From assembly GCA_018610125.1 (NCBI GenBank), contig JAHEOI010000344.1:1-34957 (forward strand): DNA of 34,957 nt, given 5' to 3'. Shown here piece by piece: positions 27,974 to 34,957 of the stretch. The stretch comes from Verrucomicrobiota bacterium. Lineage in GTDB: Bacteria; Verrucomicrobiota; Verrucomicrobiia; Limisphaerales; JAHEOI01. Under the pieces are notes generated by a model. That model saw nothing but the letters and a program-made list of their open reading frames with translations. It was not told the DNA's origin and made no database searches. The translations under genes were made by a program, and so were the position numbers. Numbering within the stretch: position 1 is the first letter of the stretch; every line of letters begins with the position of its first letter.

Positions 27974-29614
27974 ATGATGACGAGTGTGAGAGAGATTTTG
28001 ACAAGCGGGGTCTCGGTCCTGGTCTTGTTAACGGCAACTGTTTGCGCGAGTGGGGCTGTTGGAAATGGGGCTGTTTCTAATGGTGAAGTGTCGAATTCCA
28101 CGCCGCGAGCGACCGTTCAATCCTTTGTCGAGGCAGTCGAGAGCGGGAATGTCGCCTCCGCGAAAAGCTTGGTCGACCAAAGCACGGAGCAAGGCAAGCA
28201 GGCTACTGTCATGGTCGAGGGGTTGGTGACAATCGCCGGGGCCATGGACGAGTTCAAACAAGCGGTGATTGATAAGTTTGGCGAATCGGCTTGGGCCAAA
28301 AATTTTGCGCAACAGGCCCAGGACACAATGGACGTTTCCGGGCTGGCCGATGGGTTGAAAGTGCAGCAAAAGGGCAACGAGGCGATGGTTTCGGTCGAAG
28401 GCCAAGATCAGAAGTTGCGGCTGGTGAAGTCGAACGGGAATGGCTGGAAGCTCGATCTTGCCGCCACGTTTGGTCCCGGCTCGGGCCAGAGTATGGATAA
28501 GGTCGCGAAGGTGGTCAACGGCATGGCCGGAGCCTTTAAGGGCCTTGATACCCTGGTGGCCGATTACGATGACGTGCAAGCCTTGAAAGGAGCCTTTGCC
28601 AAGCGGCTGATGCAACAGGCGTTCAGCTCGATGCTTTCCGGCACTTCCGCAAGCGGCGGCACTGGAGGCGCTGGCAGCCAGACAAAGAATCTTCCCAATG
28701 AAATTCACTTGCTCAGCGGTGATGTCATTCGCGGGCAAATTATCCATATCAATAAAAATGGTATCGTGATCCAGCCTGCTACCGGTGGTCCGCCTTCCGG
28801 TCGAATCCATTGGAGTGAGCTCAGTCAAAGAACACTGAAAGACCTTTCCGACAATCCGCAGGCTGAGAAGTTCACTTTCCCCTATATTGAGATTCCTCCC
28901 AAAAAAGAGAATCCGGACGATGATGTCGTGGTGAGCGAGGTGGAGCACCTTGACAGAACAGAGGTACCGACCGGCATGTTTGCGGCCTTTGGGACTCAGG
29001 TCGGACTCTTTCTGCTTGGAATCCTATTCATCACGAATATTTATGCCGGCTATGCGGTTGCCAACTACCGGGATCATCCTCCGGCTTTGGCCGGAGCAAT
29101 CTCCGCGGTCTTTCCAGTATTGGGTCCGATCATCTTCTTGAGCCTCCCGACCCGAAGCTTCCAGTCGATGGAGGAGGGAGTCCATCCCGAGGCAGAAGGC
29201 GAAGCGACAATGGCTGAAGGAAGCGAGGTCCCGGAGGCCGAACCGGTCGGTGAGCCGGCCGAGGGAGCCGGCGCTGCAACGAATGCCGGCGGGCTGAGCA
29301 TCAATCAAAAGCAGGCAGCGGCGAGTGGCGGTGGTGACGACCAGTCGCAGCTCTATTCCCGGGACGATTACGAGTTTGACCGTAACTTCTTTGAAACTTC
29401 GTTCCCGAATTTCTTTAGGGTCATTAGGACCGGTTCAGATAAAGATTTGGTCATGGTGATTCGAACCCCCAAGACCGAGTACGTCGGCAAGAGAATCAGC
29501 CGAATATCAGGGAAAGAGCTGCACCTGCAGCTTCAACAAGGGACAAAAGAGGTCAAGGTGCCATTTGGTGAGATCACCGAGGTGGAGCTAAGGCGTAAGG
29601 ATGCCAAGAAGTAA
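27974..29614 (+). CDS. Secreted/membrane protein of unknown function, two transmembrane segments, possible SH3-like modules
   Basis: 546 aa with N-terminal signal-like segment (VREILTSGVSVLVLLTATVCASGA), NTF2/DUF4878-like start (TPRATVQSFVEAVESGNVASAKSLVD), TM VGLFLLGILFITNIYAGYAV and PPALAGAISAVFPVLGPIIFLSLP. Confidence 0.75.
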   Translation: MMTSVREILTSGVSVLVLLTATVCASGAVGNGAVSNGEVSNSTPRATVQSFVEAVESGNVASAKSLVDQSTEQGKQATVMVEGLVTIAGAMDEFKQAVIDKFGESAWAKNFAQQAQDTMDVSGLADGLKVQQKGNEAMVSVEGQDQKLRLVKSNGNGWKLDLAATFGPGSGQSMDKVAKVVNGMAGAFKGLDTLVADYDDVQALKGAFAKRLMQQAFSSMLSGTSASGGTGGAGSQTKNLPNEIHLLSGDVIRGQIIHINKNGIVIQPATGGPPSGRIHWSELSQRTLKDLSDNPQAEKFTFPYIEIPPKKENPDDDVVVSEVEHLDRTEVPTGMFAAFGTQVGLFLLGILFITNIYAGYAVANYRDHPPALAGAISAVFPVLGPIIFLSLPTRSFQSMEEGVHPEAEGEATMAEGSEVPEAEPVGEPAEGAGAATNAGGLSINQKQAAASGGGDDQSQLYSRDDYEFDRNFFETSFPNFFRVIRTGSDKDLVMVIRTPKTEYVGKRISRISGKELHLQLQQGTKEVKVPFGEITEVELRRKDAKK

Positions 29615-29645
29615 GAGTCGAGATCGAAAACGCTAGGGCAGCGTC

Positions 29646-30263
29646 ATGAAGTACAAAACAATCTTGCTGTTTGGCCCGCCAGGTGCGGGGAAAGGAACTC
29701 AAGGAAAGATTCTCGGCACAATCCCGAATTTCTTTCACTGTGCGTGCGGAGACGTGTTTCGCAACCTAAGGGTCAATAGCGAGCTGGGGCGAACCTTTAT
29801 CGAGTATAGCAGCCGGGGCGAGCTCGTGCCGGATGAGTTCACCGTCCGTCTGTGGCGCGAGAATATCGATGCGATGCAGGATTCCGGTGCGTTTGATCCC
29901 GGGAACGATACGTTGGTGCTCGATGGGATCCCGCGGAGCGTTTCCCAAGCCAAGATGCTCGATGAAACCCTGGAGGTCCGAGCGATATTTAACCTTGTTT
30001 GTAGCGACATGAACAAGGTCATTGAGCGGTTACAACGCCGTGCTCTTCGAGAAAATCGCTTGGATGACGCCAATCTAAAGGTCATCCATGATCGCCTCGA
30101 GACGTATGAGCGGGAAACAAGACCGGTCCTTAACTATTATGGAGACGAGCTGGTCCATACAATCGACTCAAACCAATCGCCGGTCAACGTTTTGAAAGAC
30201 ATCCTGGAAGTGATTTCCAGTGCCGAACGGGTCGAGGAACCGGCCTATGAGCGGACCCCATAA
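29646..30263 (+). CDS. Adenylate kinase-like nucleoside monophosphate kinase (short LID)
   Basis: TILLFGPPGAGKGTQGKIL (P-loop), GDVFRNL, LVLDGIPRSVSQAKML, RRALRENRLDDANLKVIHDRLETYERETRPVLNYY. Confidence 0.85.
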   Translation: MKYKTILLFGPPGAGKGTQGKILGTIPNFFHCACGDVFRNLRVNSELGRTFIEYSSRGELVPDEFTVRLWRENIDAMQDSGAFDPGNDTLVLDGIPRSVSQAKMLDETLEVRAIFNLVCSDMNKVIERLQRRALRENRLDDANLKVIHDRLETYERETRPVLNYYGDELVHTIDSNQSPVNVLKDILEVISSAERVEEPAYERTP

Positions 30264-30293
30264 TGGATGAGAGTTTATCGATGATCGTTTTTT

Positions 30294-31259
30294 GTGACGA
30301 ATGGGCGTGAATTGGCGATCCGGGTAGTATTCATGGGCACGGCGGAATTGGCGCGTCCGCCGTTGAATGCACTCATCCAAGACAGTCGATTCGAGATCTT
30401 GGGGGTGGTGACGCAGCCTGACCGTCCGGCAGGTAGAAAGTTGAAACCACGCCCATCACCCGTGAAGCAGCTAGCGGAAGATTTTTCCCTACCTGTCTGG
30501 CAGCCGAGCAAGGTAGGAGCCAAGACCTTCGTCAATGAGCTGGCGGAACTGCAGCCGGACGTTATTGGCGTCACTGCCTATGGCCAGTTGTTGCCCGCCT
30601 CGGTGCTAAATCTCCCAAAATGGGGCTGCGTCAACGTCCATACCTCATTGCTGCCAAAGTACCGGGGGGCAGCCCCGATACAATGGGCGTTGCTGGAGGG
30701 CGAAGCGGAAACCGGCGTGACAATCATGAAGATGGACACCGGCTTGGATACAGGAGACATCCTGGCACAAGGGGTTATTCCCATCCGGGACGACGATACC
30801 GCTCCCTCATTGCACGACCGCTTGGCTTCCCTCGGAGCGGACCTGTTGATTCAGACACTTCCACGCTACATTGAAGGGGAAATTAGTCCGAAGGCCCAGC
30901 CCTCGGAAGGTGCTTCCGTTGCCGGCAAGATCCCGAAAGAAGCCGGCAAGATCGATTGGGGCCTTTCCGCGCGCCGAATTCGGAATATGGTCCGCGCTTT
31001 CATTCCATGGCCCGGAGCCTATACCCACCGGTCCGGCGAACGCGGTCAACAATTGATCAAGATTTGGCAAGCCGATGTGGTTGACGTGGCCGACCATAAC
31101 CCCGGTGAAGTCATTTCGGTCGGTAAAGATGGAATAAAAATTGCTTGTGGAGAGAGAGGGCTTAATGTAACTCAGCTCCAGATTGAAGGGGGCAAGCGGC
31201 TTTCTGCCTCAGACTTCTTGGCCGGTCATAAAATTTTACCCGGCGAAATCTGGTATTAG
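30294..31259 (+). CDS. fmt: Methionyl-tRNA formyltransferase
   Basis: RVVFMGTAELARPPLNALI, VVTQPDRPAGRKLKPRPSPVKQLA, GVTAYGQLLPASVLNLPKWGCVNVHTSLLPKYRGAAPIQWALLEGEAETGVTIMKMDTGLDTGDILAQ. Confidence 0.97.
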   Translation: MTNGRELAIRVVFMGTAELARPPLNALIQDSRFEILGVVTQPDRPAGRKLKPRPSPVKQLAEDFSLPVWQPSKVGAKTFVNELAELQPDVIGVTAYGQLLPASVLNLPKWGCVNVHTSLLPKYRGAAPIQWALLEGEAETGVTIMKMDTGLDTGDILAQGVIPIRDDDTAPSLHDRLASLGADLLIQTLPRYIEGEISPKAQPSEGASVAGKIPKEAGKIDWGLSARRIRNMVRAFIPWPGAYTHRSGERGQQLIKIWQADVVDVADHNPGEVISVGKDGIKIACGERGLNVTQLQIEGGKRLSASDFLAGHKILPGEIWY

Positions 31260-31287
31260 GCCCCCCATTATTGATTTTGACCCCGCC

Positions 31288-32823
31288 ATGACCGATAAAC
31301 CGAACTTGCGCGTGCTCGTCGTCGAGGATTCGGAGTTTGATACCCGAATGCTGATTAATCTGCTCCGTCAAGGGGGCTATCAGCCATCTTATGAGCGGGT
31401 GGAAACCTCCGAAGAATTCCGCGAGTCACTGCAGGATCCTTCGCTTGAGGTCATTCTGTCCGATTACAACCTGCCGGGATTCAGCGCGTTGGATGCCCTC
31501 CATGAGCTGAAATCGAGCGGCCGGGACATCCCCTTCATCATCGTTTCGGGAGGGATCGGTGAAGATACGGCGGTGGCGGCCATGAAAAGCGGGGCGCACG
31601 ACTACGTGATGAAGGGCAACCTTGCTCGGCTGGTCCCCGCTGTTGAAAGAGAGCTCCGGGAGGCCGAAAGCCGGGCCGCTCGGCGAAAAGCCGAGGAAGC
31701 GCGCCGTGAAAGTGAGCTTCGATACCGAACGCTTTGGGAGAACTCCACAGACGCCGTCCTGATGATGGATGAAAAAGGATCCATCTCCTTCGCGAACCCC
31801 GCGGTTGAATCGGTCTTTGGCTACGCCCAGGAAGATGTGGTCGGGAAGCGGCTCGACTCCCTCCTTCCGGATCATTCAGGCTTTTCAGTACAGCATTTTA
31901 TTGAGCGCCTGCGTGCCCGAGAGCATGCCGAGAATTTGACCGCAGTGGAGACCGTCGGCCAAAGGGCTGATCGTTCGGAAGTGAGCGTCGAGATTGCCTT
32001 CAGCGACATGGACCTGCATGGGTGGCGATGGTATGTGGCGTTCATTCGCGATGTTACCGCACGCAAGAAGGCCGAAAAGGAGCTCAGGGAGACACAGGAG
32101 CAATTCCGCGTGGCAAGGGAAGTGCAGCAGCGACTGTTTCCTAAGCAGGCGCCCGAAGTCGAAGGACTCGAGATTGCCGGTGGCACGTTTCCGGCAGAAG
32201 CGACCGGTGGCGATTATTTTGATTATCTCACAATGCTTGATGGCAGCACGGGGATTGTGGTGGCCGACGTTACCGGTCATGGCATTGGACCGGCCCTGCT
32301 AATGGCCGAAACCAGGGCCTACTTGAGGATCCTGTCCAACAACGCCTCCGATACGGGGGATATCCTGAGCCGAACGAACCAGGTTTTGGCCGAGGATGTC
32401 GATTACGAACGGTACGTTACCATAGCCCTCACCAAAATCGACGCCGAGAACCGTACCTTGATCTACTCGAGCGCCGGGCATCCATGTGGCTTCCTGCTCG
32501 ATGCCAATGGGGAGGTGCGCTCGCGGCTTCGCCGGACCGGCTCCCCCCTAGGCATACAACCGGAAATTCCCTTCGCATCAAGCGAGCCGATCTCTCTCAA
32601 AGCGGGCGACACTGTGCTGTTGCTGACAGATGGACTCGAAGAAGCAATGTCCCCGGACGAAGAGTTCTTTGGAATAGAGCGGGTGCTGAACCTCGTCCGC
32701 GAGCATACCCAACAGAGTGCTCGCGAGATTGTCGACATCCTCTACCAAAACGTCCTGACATTCTCGGGTGACGCCGGACTCTCCGACGACCTCACTGTCG
32801 TCGTCATTAAGGTGCTGAGTTAA
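31288..32823 (+). CDS. Response regulator receiver - PAS - SpoIIE/RsbU-type (PP2C) phosphatase
   Basis: Receiver LRVLVVEDSEFDTRML...VILSDYNLPGFSALD; PAS YRTLWENSTDAVLMMDEKGSISFANPAVESVFGY; SpoIIE REVQQRLFPKQAPEVEGLEIAGGTFPAEATGGDYFDYL, VVADVTGHGIGPALLMAETRA, LLLTDGLEEAMSPDEEFFG. Confidence 0.94.
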   Translation: MTDKPNLRVLVVEDSEFDTRMLINLLRQGGYQPSYERVETSEEFRESLQDPSLEVILSDYNLPGFSALDALHELKSSGRDIPFIIVSGGIGEDTAVAAMKSGAHDYVMKGNLARLVPAVERELREAESRAARRKAEEARRESELRYRTLWENSTDAVLMMDEKGSISFANPAVESVFGYAQEDVVGKRLDSLLPDHSGFSVQHFIERLRAREHAENLTAVETVGQRADRSEVSVEIAFSDMDLHGWRWYVAFIRDVTARKKAEKELRETQEQFRVAREVQQRLFPKQAPEVEGLEIAGGTFPAEATGGDYFDYLTMLDGSTGIVVADVTGHGIGPALLMAETRAYLRILSNNASDTGDILSRTNQVLAEDVDYERYVTIALTKIDAENRTLIYSSAGHPCGFLLDANGEVRSRLRRTGSPLGIQPEIPFASSEPISLKAGDTVLLLTDGLEEAMSPDEEFFGIERVLNLVREHTQQSAREIVDILYQNVLTFSGDAGLSDDLTVVVIKVLS

Positions 32824-32853
32824 GAGAAAAGCCGACCACCGCTGTTGCGGTAA

Positions 32854-32875
32854 GGACCGCACTCCGCTGCGGTCC
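32854..32875 (+). terminator. Putative terminator after the receiver-PAS-phosphatase gene
   Basis: GGACCGCA-CTCCGC-TGCGGTCC, 8-bp perfect stem, 6-nt loop, followed by GTTCCTTTCTT; 30 nt after stop at 32823. Confidence 0.55.
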
Positions 32876-32917
32876 GTTCCTTTCTTGCGGTCTTGGGGAT
32901 AGGCTTCTTTTTCGCCC

Positions 32918-32947
32918 TTGCGATCTCCCGGTTCGGGGGAGTATACT
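32918..32947 (+). promoter_or_regulatory. Putative sigma70-type promoter of tRNA-Pro
   Basis: TTGCGA - 18 bp - TATACT upstream of the tRNA. Confidence 0.5.
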
Positions 32948-32986
32948 GCTTGGCGGCGCTTCGATGAGAATGTCGCCACAATTGGT

Positions 32987-33063
32987 CGGGGCGTAGCGTA
33001 GCCTGGAAGCGCGCTTGAATGGGGTTCAAGAAGTCGCCGGTTCGAATCCGGCCGCCCCGACCA
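32987..33063 (+). tRNA. tRNA-Pro(GGG), CCA encoded
   Basis: Folded by eye: acceptor CGGGGCG/CGCCCCG, D-stem GCGT/GCGC, anticodon stem CTTGA/TCAAG with loop ATGGGGT (anticodon GGG), T-arm GCCGG-TTCGAAT-CCGGC, discriminator A, CCA. Confidence 0.95.
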
Positions 33064-33593
33064 CTGCTTCAGATCCCACCGGATTCCATTATCAGCTCGA
33101 CCTTCCAGAAGGTTCAGGTCCTTCAGGATGACGACCGGAACCTTTTCCTGGCATTCTTCCTGGCCGTTGGTGCGGGTTTGCGCAAGAACGAGATTGCTAG
33201 GGCGCGCTGGGAGTGGATCACGGAGGTTGATGGGCAGCTTTGGTGCCAGACCGATGAGCTTGGAAAGGATGGCCAGCCCATCTCCGTCCCGATCATCACA
33301 GGGCAGGAGCAAATCGGGCAGTTTCGGAAGGACACGGGACCAGTCCTTGAAGGGCACAAGACCGAAGCGATCGAGGGGTCTTCCGTCGTATCGGGTCACT
33401 GATGGGGGAGCTCGGCTGGCAAACTCAAAAGCGCATCCACGAGCTACGGGCCTGGGCAGGAAGCAAGGTCCTCGAGCGCTACGGGGTCTACGAGGCAAGC
33501 CAGTTCCTCCGCCACAAAGACGTGCGAACGACCCAGAAGTATTACCTCCGCTATATCCAGATGAAGGGACTCAAGGTCGAGATGCCGGGGTGA
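33064..33593 (+). pseudogene. Tyrosine recombinase/phage integrase, N-terminally truncated and frameshifted
   Basis: Frame 1: LFLAFFLAVGAGLRKNEIARARWEWI (catalytic Arg block); frame 0: FRRIGSLMGELGWQTQKRIHELRAWAGSKVLERYGVYEASQFLRHKDVRTTQKYYLRY (HxLR, LRHKD, Tyr). The two halves are in different frames (shift near 33345-33370) and no core-binding domain precedes them. Confidence 0.82.
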
Positions 33594-33645
33594 GGGCTCA
33601 TTACGCTTTGCCGGACAATCGAGGTGTCGCAATGTGGTGAACAAC

Positions 33646-34278
33646 TTACCTGCACGATCGTTCGTGAAGCCACCTTCGGATGAAATTGATGAATTCGGCC
33701 ACCGGCATCATTTCTAAATCCTTTTCTCGAAATCCCTCCCTCTGCCTGTCTTGGTAAAAATCTGCCATGAACTCGTTAAAAAAACTCCAGATCTGAGTTC
33801 CGCTGGGAATGTTTTTGTCCCCCGTTTGCACGAACCAATTTCGCACTTCTAACACAAGATTCTCCGGATCGTTATTATGACTCTTGATATCGGAACCTGA
33901 AAGGTCCGAGAGTGCTTGTTGGTAGGTATAGGGCTCTTTTTCGAGAATGAGACAGCACCTCTTTGCCGCTCCGCGCTTTGAGAGGCGATAGCCCATGTCT
34001 AACCCAAGTTCAAATGGCATGTTAAGCCGAAAGACTTCATCTTTTTCTTGCGCTTTAATACGAGACAAATCGTGTATACTCAACGAAGATTTACTTATGA
34101 GCTCGACGATTTTTGAAATGCGTGCTTCGCCTGAGTCGAACCGCTCCGACGCGATACGTGGGTCATAGCCGGCGCAAACAACCGTAAAAAGGAGCGGTCG
34201 AAGAAGCGGAATGTAATCGTCGTCGAAAGGACAGTTGATGAAAACGTTAGTGGGAGATTTCTTGCCTCCTCGGCTCAT
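33646..34278 (-). CDS. TIR-like Rossmannoid protein (hypothetical; putative defence effector)
   Basis: 210 aa: NVFINCPFDDDYIPLLRPLLFTVVCAGYDPRIASERFDSGEARISKIVELISKSSLSIHDLSRIKAQEKDEVFRLNMPFELGLDMGYRLS; N-terminal VFINCPFD strand, SLSIHDLSR strand and NMPFELGL helix with a conserved-looking Glu parallel the TIR layout. Confidence 0.65.
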   Translation of the reverse strand: MSRGGKKSPTNVFINCPFDDDYIPLLRPLLFTVVCAGYDPRIASERFDSGEARISKIVELISKSSLSIHDLSRIKAQEKDEVFRLNMPFELGLDMGYRLSKRGAAKRCCLILEKEPYTYQQALSDLSGSDIKSHNNDPENLVLEVRNWFVQTGDKNIPSGTQIWSFFNEFMADFYQDRQREGFREKDLEMMPVAEFINFIRRWLHERSCR

Positions 34279-34502
34279 TTCTCTGGCTTACTCCACTTGT
34301 CGATCGAGCCGTCTTTTCGATGCACGATGACGTCCCAATCGTTGGATGCAATCTTCTTGGCTCCCTTTACGGCCGCCTGTTTATTCGCGTAGATCCTGCT
34401 CGCCCTTGTGGTTCCCTCTTTCTTGACCGCCCACTGATCCTTTCTGGAGATCACATGCACCCTTTTCGCATTTCTTTTCGCGCTCTTTCTTGCTGTTTTC
34501 AT
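34275..34502 (-). CDS. DUF2188 domain-containing protein
   Basis: MKTARKSAKRNAKRVHVISRKDQWAVKKEGTTRASRIYANKQAAVKGAKKIASNDWDVIVHRKDGSIDKWSKPEK: VHVxxRxDxWAVKxEGxxRAS...A...A.......VIVHxxDGxI pattern; track ORF overextends to 34736; ATGA overlap with TIR-like gene. Confidence 0.8.
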   Translation of the reverse strand: MKTARKSAKRNAKRVHVISRKDQWAVKKEGTTRASRIYANKQAAVKGAKKIASNDWDVIVHRKDGSIDKWSKPEK

Positions 34503-34587
34503 GCTCACACCTTCTTCAAAATATCGCCGAATCACGCGATTGCCAATCCTCCGTTGCCACCCTGCTTGTTTTGTTTGACATCCCGCG

Positions 34588-34615
34588 TTTATGCCGGCAA
34601 ACTTGCCGGCATAAA
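34588..34615. promoter_or_regulatory. Perfect 13-bp inverted repeat (2-bp spacer) in the divergent DUF2188 / BrxA-like intergenic region
   Basis: TTTATGCCGGCAA-AC-TTGCCGGCATAAA; each arm contains the self-palindrome TGCCGGCA. Confidence 0.8.
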
Positions 34616-34957
34616 TGGCAGCACCCTTCCCAGAGAGCTTGGGCTTCCGAGTGGGTGATCGGGGAACCCATACGAGTCGGACCTTGATGCTGAAGGAGTT
34701 GACGGCGTTACTGGCCGTCTGCCCTTCCGAGGCCACCCGCGACGATTATTGGCGGGCAGTCGTCGAGGAGAACGTTCTAGACAAGGCGACTGCGTCAACG
34801 AGGCGATGGACGGTTCAGAGGCTATCGGAGCTGTATGCTTTGGACCTCTCGGTTGTCATCTTCCGGGGCCTACGCTTTTTCCGAGATCGGGATCCGAATT
34901 CAGTGCCTTTGCTCGCCCTGTTGTGTGGTCTGGCCCGTGACCCTTTGCTGCGGAACA
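34615..34957 (+). CDS. BrxA-like (DUF1819-like) protein, N-terminal part, truncated by window edge; likely first gene of a BREX-type locus
   Basis: Open frame to the edge: MAAPFPESLGFRVGDRGTHTSRTLMLKELTALLAVCPSEATRDDYWRAVVEENVLDKATASTRRWTVQRLSELYALDLSVVIFRGLRFFRDRDPNSVPLLALLCGLARDPLLRN. VEENVLxKxTxSTRR...RLxELYxLD...PLLALLCxLARDPLLR recalls DUF1819/BrxA relatives. Start uncertain (in-frame TAA at 34612). Confidence 0.55.
   Translation, partial: MAAPFPESLGFRVGDRGTHTSRTLMLKELTALLAVCPSEATRDDYWRAVVEENVLDKATASTRRWTVQRLSELYALDLSVVIFRGLRFFRDRDPNSVPLLALLCGLARDPLLRN

Noticed and set aside
28028-28948. 306-aa minus-strand ORF
   Set aside because: Shadow ORF antisense to the 27974-29614 coding sequence; composition typical of antisense frames
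32578-33498. 306-aa minus-strand ORF spanning phosphatase end, tRNA and integrase relic
   Set aside because: Crosses a tRNA gene and two unrelated regions; includes the typical spurious 'WSGRPDSNRRLLEPHSSALPGYATPR'-like antisense tRNA translation
34320-34658. 112-aa plus-strand ORF
   Set aside because: Antisense of the DUF2188 gene and the divergent promoter region; no domain signal

Overview
The window is about 35 kb of bacterial chromosome, probably from the PVC superphylum (Verrucomicrobia/Planctomycetes-like: PSD1/DUF1553, DUF1501 and DUF5069 proteins and prepilin-type N-terminus). Most of it is housekeeping: ispH, a tdh-kbl operon, three tandem CNNM/CBS (CorC/HlyC-type) membrane proteins, pdxH, alr with a stand-alone ATE_C-like gene, nnrE/nnrD, an Adk-like kinase, fmt and a receiver-PAS-SpoIIE phosphatase. 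Accessory features are: (1) an AbiEii-type nucleotidyltransferase with a small partner gene; (2) a 1764-aa fusion of DEDD exonuclease, RecQ (SF2) helicase and UvrD-like (SF1) helicase; (3) at the right end, a tRNA-Pro(GGG), a frameshifted and N-truncated tyrosine integrase, and a two-gene operon (DUF2188 protein plus TIR-like protein) divergent from a truncated ORF that resembles the BREX protein BrxA (DUF1819). That edge ORF is absent from the supplied ORF track. The divergent intergenic region carries a perfect 13-bp inverted repeat. I consider this right-hand island the most likely site of a poorly described defence system. Non-coding structure includes an 8-bp x 12 tandem repeat, a dispersed REP-like intergenic repeat (about 6 copies), a 41-bp element found upstream of two unrelated genes, hairpin terminators and a sulfatase remnant. 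All family assignments come from reading motifs by eye; no searches were run.
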